From an uncultured Planctomycetia bacterium (GTDB lineage: Bacteria > Planctomycetota > UBA1135 > GCA-002686595): a stretch of DNA of 16,214 nucleotides. This document shows positions 1 through 6,970 of this stretch, piece after piece. Made by a program: the position numbers and the translations under genes. Location of the stretch: the NCBI GenBank assembly GCA_937952135.1, contig CALFYL010000340.1, forward strand, positions 1-16,214, written 5' to 3'. Position 1 is the stretch's first letter, and each line of letters starts with the position of its first letter. The notes beneath the pieces are model-generated. The model saw only the letters and a list, made by a program, of their open reading frames with translations, made no database searches and was not told where the DNA came from.

Positions 1-1
1 G

Positions 2-1186
2 CCGCGATGGGTCCTCAAGTACACCGACGCGAAGGGCGTGCGCCACCGCATCGCGTTGAGCACGGATCGGCGCGTTGCCGATCGCATGCACGCCGAGATC
101 ATTCGCGCGCGCGACTTAGAACTCGCGGGGCTCGGGACGGTCGAGGGCCAATCGATGCCGCTCGACGAGCTGCGCGACTCCTACCTCGCCGACCTCGTCC
201 TGCGCGTGGGCGCAAAGCAACTCCGCTCGCGCACCGACTCGCTGGCGCGCGTGCTGGCTGCGCTCGAAGCGACGCGCGTGCGCGATCTGCGCGTGGTCGA
301 CGTGCAGCGCTACCAACGCGAACGGCTGGCCCAGGGCGTCGCGAACCGCACGGTCAACGTCGACACGGGCGCGTTGGCCTCGATGCTGAACTGGGCGGTG
401 GGCGCGCAGCTCGTCGCCGAGAACCCGATGCGCAGCTTGAAGCCGCTACCGACAAGCGAGCGTCACCAGCGCCGCGTGCGACGCGCGTTGAGCGAGGACG
501 AGGTCGAGCGCCTTCTCGCCGCCGCAGCCGATGACGACGCCGAGTGCGCCGCGCGCCTCGCAGCCACGCGCACGATCGAGGTGCACGGCCGCGGAGCACG
601 CCACGCTGCTCGCCCGCGCCCCGTGCGCGTCCCGCAAGCCCCGCTATGGCGCGCGCTGCTCACGACCGCGGCGCGCTGGGGCGAGCTGACGCGCGTGACT
701 TGGCTCGACCTCGACGCGGACCGGCGAGCGCTCACGTTGCGCGCCGCGACGACCAAGTCGGGCCGCGCGCGTGTGATCCCGCTGCCGCAGTCGCTGGTCG
801 ACGAGCTGCTCGCCCTGCGCGCCGTGCACCAGCGCGTGCGCATGCGTCTCGCGCAGCCGAGCGACCGCGTGTTCTTGAGCCCCGACGGCGCGGACTGGGC
901 GGAGTACACGACGAATGCGCGCCGCCTGCTGCGCCGCGTGCTCGAACGAGCCGGCATCGCGCGATGCGACGCGCTCGGCCGGGTGATCGACATTCATGCG
1001 TTGCGCCACACGGCTGCGACGCGAATGGCCCGCCGCGGCGTGCCGCTCGTCGTCGCGCAGCGGGTGCTCGGGCACGCTTCGCCGGAGATGACGGCGAAGG
1101 TGTACACGCACCTGGAGGTCGAGGATCTACGGGTGGCCGTGGACATCGCCGGAGCGGCCTGGAGAGCTCGAGGGGCGAGGGCGTAG
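2..1186 (+). CDS. Tyrosine recombinase (phage/island integrase), 5' end outside the window
   Basis: This is a site-specific recombinase that cuts and rejoins DNA through a tyrosine to integrate or excise a mobile element. The reading frame is open to the window edge; the first visible residues (PRWVLKYTDAKGVRHR) look like the N-terminal beta-strand region of integrases, so the GTG at 38 is unlikely to be the real start. Numbering from that GTG, the catalytic set is complete: R213 (AARWGEL), the beta-hairpin Lys (TTKSGRARVIPL), H320 and R323 (HALRHT), the LGH histidine, and nucleophile Y356 (KVYTH). A SAM-like core-binding domain (about residues 45-140) precedes the catalytic domain. About 35 residues before R213 form an Ala/Arg/Asp-rich insert, a little longer than usual. 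Codon use is very G+C rich, unlike the cargo to its right. It may mobilise that cargo, but its attachment site is not visible next to it. Confidence 0.93.
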   Translation, partial: PRWVLKYTDAKGVRHRIALSTDRRVADRMHAEIIRARDLELAGLGTVEGQSMPLDELRDSYLADLVLRVGAKQLRSRTDSLARVLAALEATRVRDLRVVDVQRYQRERLAQGVANRTVNVDTGALASMLNWAVGAQLVAENPMRSLKPLPTSERHQRRVRRALSEDEVERLLAAAADDDAECAARLAATRTIEVHGRGARHAARPRPVRVPQAPLWRALLTTAARWGELTRVTWLDLDADRRALTLRAATTKSGRARVIPLPQSLVDELLALRAVHQRVRMRLAQPSDRVFLSPDGADWAEYTTNARRLLRRVLERAGIARCDALGRVIDIHALRHTAATRMARRGVPLVVAQRVLGHASPEMTAKVYTHLEVEDLRVAVDIAGAAWRARGARA

Positions 1187-1582
1187 TGGGTGGCCTTCGG
1201 CCGGGGGGCGCGCAGCCGAATTGCGGCATCGGACCTCCGAGTAGACGGTGAGGTGCTGGGTTCAGAGGGGCTTACCGGAAAGATGGATCGGCGACCGCGG
1301 GCGAGAAAGGGGGGGCGTTGGGCCGGCGAATCTTCCACGGCGTTCGCAGTCCGGCGGTCTGTGCGCAGCCTAGAGCCGGTCAGGTTCGTCGCACCCGCCA
1401 GCAGCGCGCAGCTGGGTAACTGGTCTCCGACACCCCCGCTGGGGTACCAGCCCGAGCTACGATGGCGCGGAGGCGCCGCGACCGACGGAAGGCCCCCCCT
1501 CGACTTATACTGCCCAGCTCAGCGCCAAGGACATTGGCGACGTGATCAAGAGAACACTCGGATTGGAGCGCTCGGTACGCGA
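1187..1582. other. Intergenic region between integrase and PRTase operon
   Basis: No convincing gene is seen here. The frame of the following gene is open through this stretch, but its translation is low-complexity and lacks a plausible start, so it is treated as non-coding. It contains two overlapping, mutually exclusive small inverted repeats at 1432-1451 (ACCCC/GGGGT and GCTGG/CCAGC). A TATACT hexamer at 1506-1511 could be a -10 element for the operon starting at 1583, but no matching -35 box is seen. The change from very GC-rich integrase DNA to lower-GC cargo occurs across this region. Confidence 0.45.
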
Positions 1583-2440
1583 ATGACAAGTCTCCCGAAG
1601 ATACAACACAGTCGTTCGAGGCTCGTTTGCCACCTGAACGAGCATGACAACGGCGCTCGAACTCTTTTCGTATCTGCACATACGTACCCAGAGGTGTTTG
1701 GTGTGCTCCGCCCAGAAATCGTCCAGAAATCCACCACAGGCTGGCGGCAATCGAAGAGCGGTAGCATGCAGTACCTCTGGTTTCCTGCTGACGTCCTAAA
1801 GGAAGAGGACCTCGCGCAGATTCAAGACTGGAAGGAGCATCTTGAGACCTATGTCCTACTTGGACGCAACCCTCACCTCGACGGTCACTTCGCCGACGAG
1901 CTGGACTATTGCATGGCACTGGACTTCAACTACCTGCCAGCGGAGGTGAAGCGGACTGTCATTGGCGAGGCGGAATACCAGCTAAAGTACCAGAGGTCTA
2001 TGGCGCACTTCGTAGCGCTAAAGGCGGCGCTGGTCGAAGCGCTAGATTACTTGCCGCTAGACGAACAGAGTCGCCAGTCCGTGGAGATCACCTGGGTGCC
2101 CGCCCACGCGACGAAAGAGAGCGTGCCGCGAGACCTAGCACAGGCGATTGCCGAGGCCACGGGCCATGATCTCGTAGCGGCTGACCTTCTCATCGACAAG
2201 GGCGCCCTCAAGGGCCTGCCCGTTGCTTTGAAGATCCCAGAGTGGAAGCGTATTTATTCCCAATCCGGTTCCGTCGCGCTTCGGGGTAATGTCTCCGATC
2301 GCATTGTCGTCGTAGTCGACGACCTCTATCAATCAGGGGCGACCATTTGGTCTTTTGCCGCCTTCCTGAAACGCCAAGGCGCGCAGTCCGTGATCGGACT
2401 CCCTTGTGTGAAATCTCTCAGAGACTCGGACAACCAATGA
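1583..2440 (+). CDS. Phosphoribosyltransferase-domain protein (PRTase), partner of DprA-like protein
   Basis: The 285-aa protein ends in a type I phosphoribosyltransferase-like domain. The PRPP-binding loop is recognisable at residues 242-254 (VVVVDDLYQSGAT): a hydrophobic strand, two acidic residues, then a small-residue turn. Such domains transfer or release nucleobases using PRPP. The N-terminal 150 residues have no motif I recognise; VPAH at 172-175 lies where ComF-like PRTases begin their catalytic fold. The ATG at 1583 is chosen because upstream sequence in the same frame looks non-coding; no strong ribosome binding site is seen, only GGAG about 15 nt upstream. The stop overlaps the next start as ATGA, indicating translational coupling to the DprA-like gene. 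A free-standing ComF competence protein is less likely because the N-terminus lacks the ComF zinc-finger cysteines. A role in a nucleotide-based conflict system is inferred, not shown. Confidence 0.85.
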   Translation: MTSLPKIQHSRSRLVCHLNEHDNGARTLFVSAHTYPEVFGVLRPEIVQKSTTGWRQSKSGSMQYLWFPADVLKEEDLAQIQDWKEHLETYVLLGRNPHLDGHFADELDYCMALDFNYLPAEVKRTVIGEAEYQLKYQRSMAHFVALKAALVEALDYLPLDEQSRQSVEITWVPAHATKESVPRDLAQAIAEATGHDLVAADLLIDKGALKGLPVALKIPEWKRIYSQSGSVALRGNVSDRIVVVVDDLYQSGATIWSFAAFLKRQGAQSVIGLPCVKSLRDSDNQ

Positions 2441-3375
2441 CGATCCAGCTCTTGTTGCAGCTACTGGTCACCAAGGGTGTGGGAGACGCAGTCATCCGGC
2501 GAGTTTCCAAGTTCCTCCTCAGGGAGGGTGTAACGCTTGCGGATGTCGCCAGCCTGGGAGCGGCCGAACTAGCAAACGCCCTAAGTGTGCCTGTTGAGGT
2601 CGCGAGCCGGGTGAAGGGGCAGGAGGAAGCGGCGGCTCGCCTCGGCCAGTCCCTCTGTTCGCACGACGTCGAGCTAGTGTGGCTAAACGATGAGCGCTAC
2701 CCCAAGCGCATGACCGCTGTGCTCGGGGAAGACGCTCCTCCCGTCCTGTTCGCGAGAGGGAATCTCCGCTTGCTCGAAGGACCGGCTGTTGGCTTCTGCG
2801 GGTCTCGCAGAGCCTCCGAGAAGGGTTTGTGTGTGACGAGAAAGGCAGCGCAGGGGCTCGCCCAACAAGGGGTGTGCGTCGTAAGTGGGTATGCGAGTGG
2901 CGTCGACCTGGCAGCGCATAGCGCCGCGCTCGAAGCTGGGGGTGGGACCATCTTTGTTCTGGTCGATGGAATCCTCAGATTCCAAGCCAAAGCCAGCGTG
3001 CGCGACTACCTCACGCCGGAGAATCACCTCATCGTCTCCCAATTCCCTCCCAGCTTGACCTGGATTAGCCGTAATGCAATGAAGCGAAACGCGACGATCA
3101 TTGGAATGTCCGATGCGATGATTCTCGTCGAGTCTGGCACGAGCGGTGGGACATACTCAGCGGGGACAGAGACCCTGAAGCGGCAGCACCCCCTGTTCGT
3201 TGTGGACTTCGCGCAGCCTGGTCCATCAGCGGAAGCGAATCCATTCTTCATCCAGCGCGGTGGCGTTCCAGTTCGCGGAAACGCCGAGGGCGCGCCGAAT
3301 CTCTCAAGGGTGCTCGCGGCTACTCGGTCTCCGGCCTGGAGCCAGCGACAGCGGGATGGTCAACTCTTCGAGTGA
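2437..3375 (+). CDS. DprA/Smf-like SLOG-superfamily protein
   Basis: This 312-aa protein shows the Rossmann-like DprA/Smf core, which in classical DprA binds single-stranded DNA and loads RecA. Visible landmarks are a helical helix-hairpin-helix-like N-terminus (1-60), RYPKRM (87-92), PPVLFARGN (101-109), GFCGSRRASEKG (119-130), the signature VSGYASGVDLAAH (149-161), and SRNAMKRNATIIGMSDAMILVE (211-232), matching the family's RNRIIAGLSDAVLVVEA block. The tail after 280 lacks the usual C-terminal winged helix, and several DprA consensus positions are altered, so this is a divergent, probably accessory version rather than housekeeping dprA. The start at 2437 overlaps the PRTase stop (ATGA); an alternative upstream ATG at 2347 would overlap far too much. 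SLOG-fold proteins are proposed in the literature to sense or process nucleotides in biological conflict; the PRTase neighbour fits that idea. Confidence 0.9.
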   Translation: MTIQLLLQLLVTKGVGDAVIRRVSKFLLREGVTLADVASLGAAELANALSVPVEVASRVKGQEEAAARLGQSLCSHDVELVWLNDERYPKRMTAVLGEDAPPVLFARGNLRLLEGPAVGFCGSRRASEKGLCVTRKAAQGLAQQGVCVVSGYASGVDLAAHSAALEAGGGTIFVLVDGILRFQAKASVRDYLTPENHLIVSQFPPSLTWISRNAMKRNATIIGMSDAMILVESGTSGGTYSAGTETLKRQHPLFVVDFAQPGPSAEANPFFIQRGGVPVRGNAEGAPNLSRVLAATRSPAWSQRQRDGQLFE

Positions 3376-3439
3376 ATTCGTTCGCGTAGTTGCCAAGGAT
3401 GCCAGGACCTGGACGTTGGCGGAAAAAAGGGCCTTATGA
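3356..3439 (+). CDS. Tiny ORF bridging DprA-like gene and the small downstream gene
   Basis: A 27-codon ORF begins with ATG inside the end of the DprA-like gene and stops with TGA overlapping the next ATG. Its peptide (EFVRVVAKDARTWTLAEK in the middle) looks like ordinary protein sequence. It may be a coupling leader, or the true N-terminus of the 3436-3870 protein read through a one-base shift at the A6 run (3423-3428). The evidence is only layout and amino-acid texture. Confidence 0.3.
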   Translation: MVNSSSEFVRVVAKDARTWTLAEKRAL

Positions 3440-3870
3440 CGAGCGTCAAGGAGATGGAGTTAGCGTTAATCCTGCGACCGTCAGACGACGCGCGGGAACT
3501 CGCCCTGCGTGGAGATGCGGCGCAAGACTTAGCTAATGAACTGCTCCAGCGGGCGGATGTCTGGCGGGAGCGCAGGGTGCTTGCCCATGCTGGCAAACTC
3601 ATCGAGCGACTGCAGCAAGGCGCGATGAAGGAAGACATCGACCTCGAACCCGTCCACGCGACGCTCGCTCGCCTTCGGGGGACTGCGCTCCAAGTATTGA
3701 TTCTTCCGGTCAAGTACCCGCGTACTCAACGACAACTGCAATCGACTCGTCGACGCCGACGAGCGAACCTGGAGCGGACCCGCGAGTACGGCCATAACGA
3801 CGACGCGACAACAATCGTGGACGATGACGTCTGTAACAGGCGGACAGTGGCCGAGGCGATTGCGTTGTGA
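3436..3870 (+). CDS. Small hypothetical protein, possible third gene of PRTase-DprA operon
   Basis: I do not recognise this 144-aa protein. The first 90 residues read like helical protein (alternating Leu/Ala with charged residues), while the last 50 are Arg/Thr/Asp rich and less convincing. It starts 60 nt after the DprA-like stop. A 27-codon ORF at 3356-3439 overlaps both the end of the DprA-like gene and this ATG (ATGA at 3436-3439), so translation could be passed along by coupling. An A6G3 run at 3423-3431 sits upstream and could serve as a purine-rich ribosome binding site or as a slip site joining the two frames. No Cys/His clusters, signal peptide or membrane segment is seen. The opposite-strand ORF over this region looks like a shadow. 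Confidence 0.5.
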   Translation: MTSVKEMELALILRPSDDARELALRGDAAQDLANELLQRADVWRERRVLAHAGKLIERLQQGAMKEDIDLEPVHATLARLRGTALQVLILPVKYPRTQRQLQSTRRRRRANLERTREYGHNDDATTIVDDDVCNRRTVAEAIAL

Positions 3871-3892
3871 CGGCTGTTGCCTCCGATATGGA

Positions 3893-3913
3893 ACGGCGGA
3901 CCAGAAGCGCCGT
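3893..3913. terminator. Possible bidirectional terminator hairpin between convergent genes
   Basis: ACGGCG at 3893-3898 pairs perfectly with CGCCGT at 3908-3913 across a 9-nt loop. It lies between the plus-strand operon ending at 3870 and the minus-strand HEPN gene ending at 3932, where a shared terminator would be expected. There is no T-tract on either side, so an intrinsic terminator is not certain. Confidence 0.35.
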
Positions 3914-3931
3914 CTACATCCCGCCACCAGC

Positions 3932-4813
3932 TTAGCGTCGACGACTCGGGCTTACGATTGGAGCTAACCGAATTCGCTCGATAAATCCAAGAGTGTTCTG
4001 ATTCGCCGCCCGTCTGAGGGATAGAAGAAGCTCGCCGACCCCTTCTCTGCAGTAGTTGAGAGTGCGAGCCATTTCGCTTGTGCTGTGCCCGAGATACGGA
4101 TCCGCAGCATGGACCAGCTTGTTACGTTCCTGGCGAAGATGGCAAAACTGCCCCCAGCTCTTTGACTGCTTGATCGTACTAGGTTCGACTCCCGCGACTA
4201 GGCGCACCCAGTGTTCTAGCTTCTCTTCGATATTGCGAAGCTTCCAGTAGTCGACACCATGGATTTGGGCTATGTGCTGCGCCTTCAGCATGTACCTGTT
4301 CAAGAACGACTCGACCAACGTCACGCTCGCTAAAAGGTAGCTCCGGAAGTATCGCGATGACAATTCGAGATCCGTCGGACTAGTGGAGCAGGCACATGCC
4401 TGCCGTCTGAAGTACAGTACGTCCCCAGCCAATTCGCTCTCCACTGGCGCGAATCGGCATGGCGCAGAAAGTTCACGCTCATACCCTGCGTCCCCCACTT
4501 TCACTTTCACTCCAAACGCATCTAAGGCAATGCTTAGCGATCCCCCGAGTACGGGGTCGGCGCTGTCGAGCAGACCTTGGATTGATGTCGGGACGCCATC
4601 GCGTTTCGCCTCGCTTACAAGGTCTTGCAAGGTGAGCCGCTGGCCAAGTCTAGAACCAGAAGTTATCGTGATCGTCCAACTCTTGGAGGACCGATCCCTA
4701 GGTGGCGGGGACTTACCTAACCGACGGATAGTCGCTTCAACTTGGTTCAATGCTGATGTTGCTCCGAGGTGACTCGGGGGAATCGTAAGAAGTGGCCTCT
4801 GGATCGTAGACAT
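3932..4813 (-). CDS. HEPN-domain protein (putative RNase-type effector)
   Basis: The 293-aa protein has a C-terminal all-helical region with the HEPN RNase signature: R230-N-K-L-V-H235 (RNKLVH), i.e. Arg, four residues, then His. It is preceded by long amphipathic helices (SYLLASVTLVESFLNRYMLKA, about 159-179) and a Trp-containing linker. HEPN proteins with this motif commonly cleave RNA as dimers and act as toxins or abortive-infection effectors. The N-terminal 150 residues (a WTITI...QRLTLQDLV segment, several Gly/Ser turns) look like a separate beta-rich domain I do not recognise. The ATG at 4813 is the only sensible start. It is convergent with the PRTase-DprA operon and divergent from the 275-aa protein across an 800-nt gap. 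No antitoxin-like small gene is adjacent, so it may act alone or with one of its neighbours. Confidence 0.75.
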   Translation of the reverse strand: MSTIQRPLLTIPPSHLGATSALNQVEATIRRLGKSPPPRDRSSKSWTITITSGSRLGQRLTLQDLVSEAKRDGVPTSIQGLLDSADPVLGGSLSIALDAFGVKVKVGDAGYERELSAPCRFAPVESELAGDVLYFRRQACACSTSPTDLELSSRYFRSYLLASVTLVESFLNRYMLKAQHIAQIHGVDYWKLRNIEEKLEHWVRLVAGVEPSTIKQSKSWGQFCHLRQERNKLVHAADPYLGHSTSEMARTLNYCREGVGELLLSLRRAANQNTLGFIERIRLAPIVSPSRRR

Positions 4814-5620
4814 ATCGATGCGTGAATAGCGAGTGGGGGACCAAACTGGCCGATGGTCATCGAGGCGAACTGCCCATCAGCGTACTTTGGCGATCCGAAG
4901 TTCAGTCGCGTGAGAGTGCGCCGGCGCGTCAAGACACGGCTGAGCCAGCATCGCCATGGAGGCTGTGATATCTCTCTCGTGCGTCGCTTACCAGCGTCCG
5001 GCTCGACCGATCTGGCTTTGAAAGCGCCCGCGAGACTGGGGACGATGGGGTCTGCGCGTCGACGCGTGGAAAGCTCCGCGCTGGCGGTCGCCTGATCAGC
5101 GTCAACGCACGCAGGCGGGCCTGTGTGTCATAGCTTGGGTTGTCAGGTGCACCAGCAGTTCGGCCAAGCTGGTCCAGTGCGCCCGATGGGCTTGTACGGG
5201 CGGCCGCGGTGTCCGGGCACTTGTGGGCCGGCAGGTTTCGCGCACCATCTTGGAGCCACGCTCTGCGGCACACGGCGTTGCCCGCTCAGCTCCGCCCCGC
5301 ATACCACTCGCCCGCGTCCGGCGTGACGAGCACGTGGCGGACTCCGGAGGTTTCTTGGCAGGTCGGCGGCGAGGGTTTCGGCGTCGAGCCGGCGTTCGCG
5401 ATCCATGAGGCCCGTGTTCGGTCGAGGACGCGGGTGGTACTGGATCCACATGCGCGAACTTACATGCGCCGCCAAGCGCCGTCTCCGCTCGAATCGGCAT
5501 CGCGAACACAGACATCTGATCTCGCACCGCGGACCGCGCGCCCCTAGAGTACTGGAGCTCGATGAGTGGCGATGGAGCCACCCGCTGACCATGCAGGCAT
5601 CTTGCTGAAAGGGGACCAAG
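4814..5620. other. 807-nt region with no supported gene
   Basis: This divergent gap separates the HEPN gene and the 275-aa gene. All ORFs in it (for example 4853-5095 plus, 5140-5547 plus, 5143-5619 minus) translate to Arg/Pro/Ser/Cys-rich sequence without recognisable motifs and overlap each other in several frames. One minus-strand stretch around 5330-5405 (MDRERRLDAETLAADL) looks more protein-like and may be a decayed gene, but it runs into non-protein-like sequence. Promoters for both flanking genes should lie here; I could not identify convincing ones. Confidence 0.5.
5608..5615 (+). promoter_or_regulatory. Ribosome binding site that fixes a TTG start
   Basis: The purine-rich AAAGGGGA ends 5 nt before the TTG at 5621. 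An in-frame ATG at 5591 is followed by a stop after five codons, so this Shine-Dalgarno sequence supports the rare TTG as the real start of the 275-aa protein. Confidence 0.65.
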
Positions 5621-6448
5621 TTGATTCGACTCGGCTCACAGTTTGAATACGCGAATCTAGTCTATCAGGGCATGGGGGGGATGCGTGCGGTAAGCCATTC
5701 GCGTCTACGAGTCGACTTCATGGCCCATGTGCGCGAGCAACCTCAGCAGACTATTCGGATTCGCAACTTCTGCGGAGAGCTAGCGATTCGCGCGTCGGAC
5801 GGTGACCTGAGGGTGGCGCGGCTTAGCACCGTCAATCCACTCTTCTTTATTCAGTCACGCGAGAACTCCGCATCGCTGAGCGTGGCCATGGAAGCGGAGC
5901 TGGACCAATCCCGCATCGAGGGCGTCGAAGAGCTTCGAAGAGGAGGGAATCTGGAGTGGATCGTGACCATCCATGCTCACATCGACGGTGCAAGTGGGCC
6001 ACAGGCAGTGTCGGGCACTGATCGCGTCGAAATGAGTCGCAGCTCCTGGATAGACATCCTGGGCCAGCTTGGCTATCGAGATTCGATTTCGATAGAGATC
6101 GTGCTGCGGACTACACGCAGCAAGAACGTTGCGAAATCGTTGAAGTACCTGCGTGCTGCACACAGTTCGTTCATGCTGGGTAACGATCGCCAGGCGATCG
6201 CCGAGTGCAGGGACGCCCTTGAAGCGCTGGATCCTCTCCTCGGCGATGATCGCAATGTCTCATTCGAGAACTCAAGAAGCCACACTAAGCAGACTCGGTT
6301 GCTCGTGCTACGAAAGGCATTGAAGCTGCTGCCGCATGCGGCCAAACACGCAGAGAAGGACGAAAATCCGATTGAATGGGAGCGTTCCGATGCTGAGCTG
6401 ATACTGGCAATGACTGCCGCGTTCATTCGTCGCAGCATGCCCGCATGA
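5621..6448 (+). CDS. Hypothetical protein: beta-rich N-terminus plus helical C-terminal region
   Basis: I do not recognise this 275-aa protein as a named family. Residues 1-165 alternate short hydrophobic strands with turns (RIRNFCGELAIRASDGDLRVARLS; EWIVTIHAH; SISIEIVLRT), suggesting a beta-sandwich or barrel. A W-x-D-I-L-G-Q-L-G-Y turn (143-152) leads into a helical part: KYLRAAHSSFMLGNDRQAIAECRDALEAL (about 175-203) has the look of a TPR- or HEPN-like helical pair. The last 55 residues are also helical, with ELILAMTAAFIRRSM at the end. No RxxxxH RNase motif, catalytic triad, signal peptide or membrane segment is evident. Start is TTG with a strong ribosome binding site. It stands alone between the HEPN gene and the STAND unit and ends 15 nt before a minus-strand relic. 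Its lower G+C suggests transferred accessory DNA. Confidence 0.75.
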   Translation: MIRLGSQFEYANLVYQGMGGMRAVSHSRLRVDFMAHVREQPQQTIRIRNFCGELAIRASDGDLRVARLSTVNPLFFIQSRENSASLSVAMEAELDQSRIEGVEELRRGGNLEWIVTIHAHIDGASGPQAVSGTDRVEMSRSSWIDILGQLGYRDSISIEIVLRTTRSKNVAKSLKYLRAAHSSFMLGNDRQAIAECRDALEALDPLLGDDRNVSFENSRSHTKQTRLLVLRKALKLLPHAAKHAEKDENPIEWERSDAELILAMTAAFIRRSMPA

Positions 6449-6463
6449 TGGGCGGAGGATCGC

Positions 6464-6658
6464 TTAGACCGGGCGTACCGCTGGCAGCACTAGCCCGCGC
6501 ACACTGCCCACGCCCAACGAGCACACCGAGTCGATCACGCGCAGCTGCAGACTGGCGTAGAAGTACTCGTCGTCGACCTCGATGGGCACGGAGCTGACGA
6601 GGGCGGCGCGGCAGGCTGTGACGAGGGCGGGGATCTCTGCGGGGTTGGCGAGCGGCAC
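6464..6658 (-). pseudogene. Remnant of a conserved hypothetical gene
   Basis: From a GTG at 6658 the minus strand encodes 64 residues (PAEIPALVTACRAALVS, then VDDEYFYASLQLRVID and SVCSLGVGSVRG). The texture is that of a conserved soluble protein of the type I remember as '...FYARLPLCVIDAVFSIGVRY...', normally about 200 aa, which here stops after its first third. The sequence after SLGV diverges from that pattern, as expected after a deletion or frameshift. Upstream sequence in the frame is Arg/Pro-rich and does not look coding. Family recall is from memory only. Confidence 0.45.
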
Positions 6659-6970
6659 CGACGAATCCTGCTGCGAAGACAGTGGAGTCGCGAGGCACAC
6701 TGCCGGCGTCGCAGGTTCGGGCAGTCCGAACAAACCCGGAGCCTTGGCTGGGCGAGGTCTACTTTCGGCAGCGCCCGCCCTCAAAACACCTGCTGCCCGG
6801 CAACTGGTCCCCGACCCCGCCGCCGAGGTCGCCGCCGTGGTGAGGGGGCGAGGTGGCCCACCGCAAGTAGTGCGACGTGCACCAGCGCACGCTCGACCTC
6901 GCGTGGAGGCCGGCCTTCTCATCCCATCTATCCGCTCGCTCTGGAATCGAACTCCGCCTACTGCAGAACT
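6659..6970. other. Region without supported gene downstream of the STAND gene
   Basis: No gene is supported here; the ORFs present are Ala/Pro/Arg-rich shadows. One stretch at about 6798-6820 (GGCAACTGGTCCCCGACCCC) nearly matches 1414-1434 near the other end of the accessory region and, translated in one frame, gives GNWSPTPP in both places. It may be a decayed fragment of a repeated mobile element. Confidence 0.35.

Noticed and set aside
1190..1582. Upstream extension of the PRTase frame to a GTG at 1190
   Set aside because: Open frame, but the translation is Arg/Pro/Gly-rich without protein texture and overlaps possible hairpins; the ATG at 1583 starts credible sequence.
2347..2436. Earlier ATG for the DprA-like protein
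   Set aside because: It would overlap the PRTase gene by 94 nt across its PRPP-loop end; the ATGA overlap at 2437 is the normal coupling arrangement.
5140..5619. Several 130-160 aa ORFs on both strands
   Set aside because: They overlap in many frames in GC-rich DNA, are rich in Arg/Pro/Cys/Ser and show no motif; a short MDRERRLDAETLAADL stretch is not enough to call a gene.
6930..6970. T-arm-like GGAGTTCGATTCC on the minus strand after the STAND stop
   Set aside because: The flanks do not form a T-stem or acceptor stem; probably chance.
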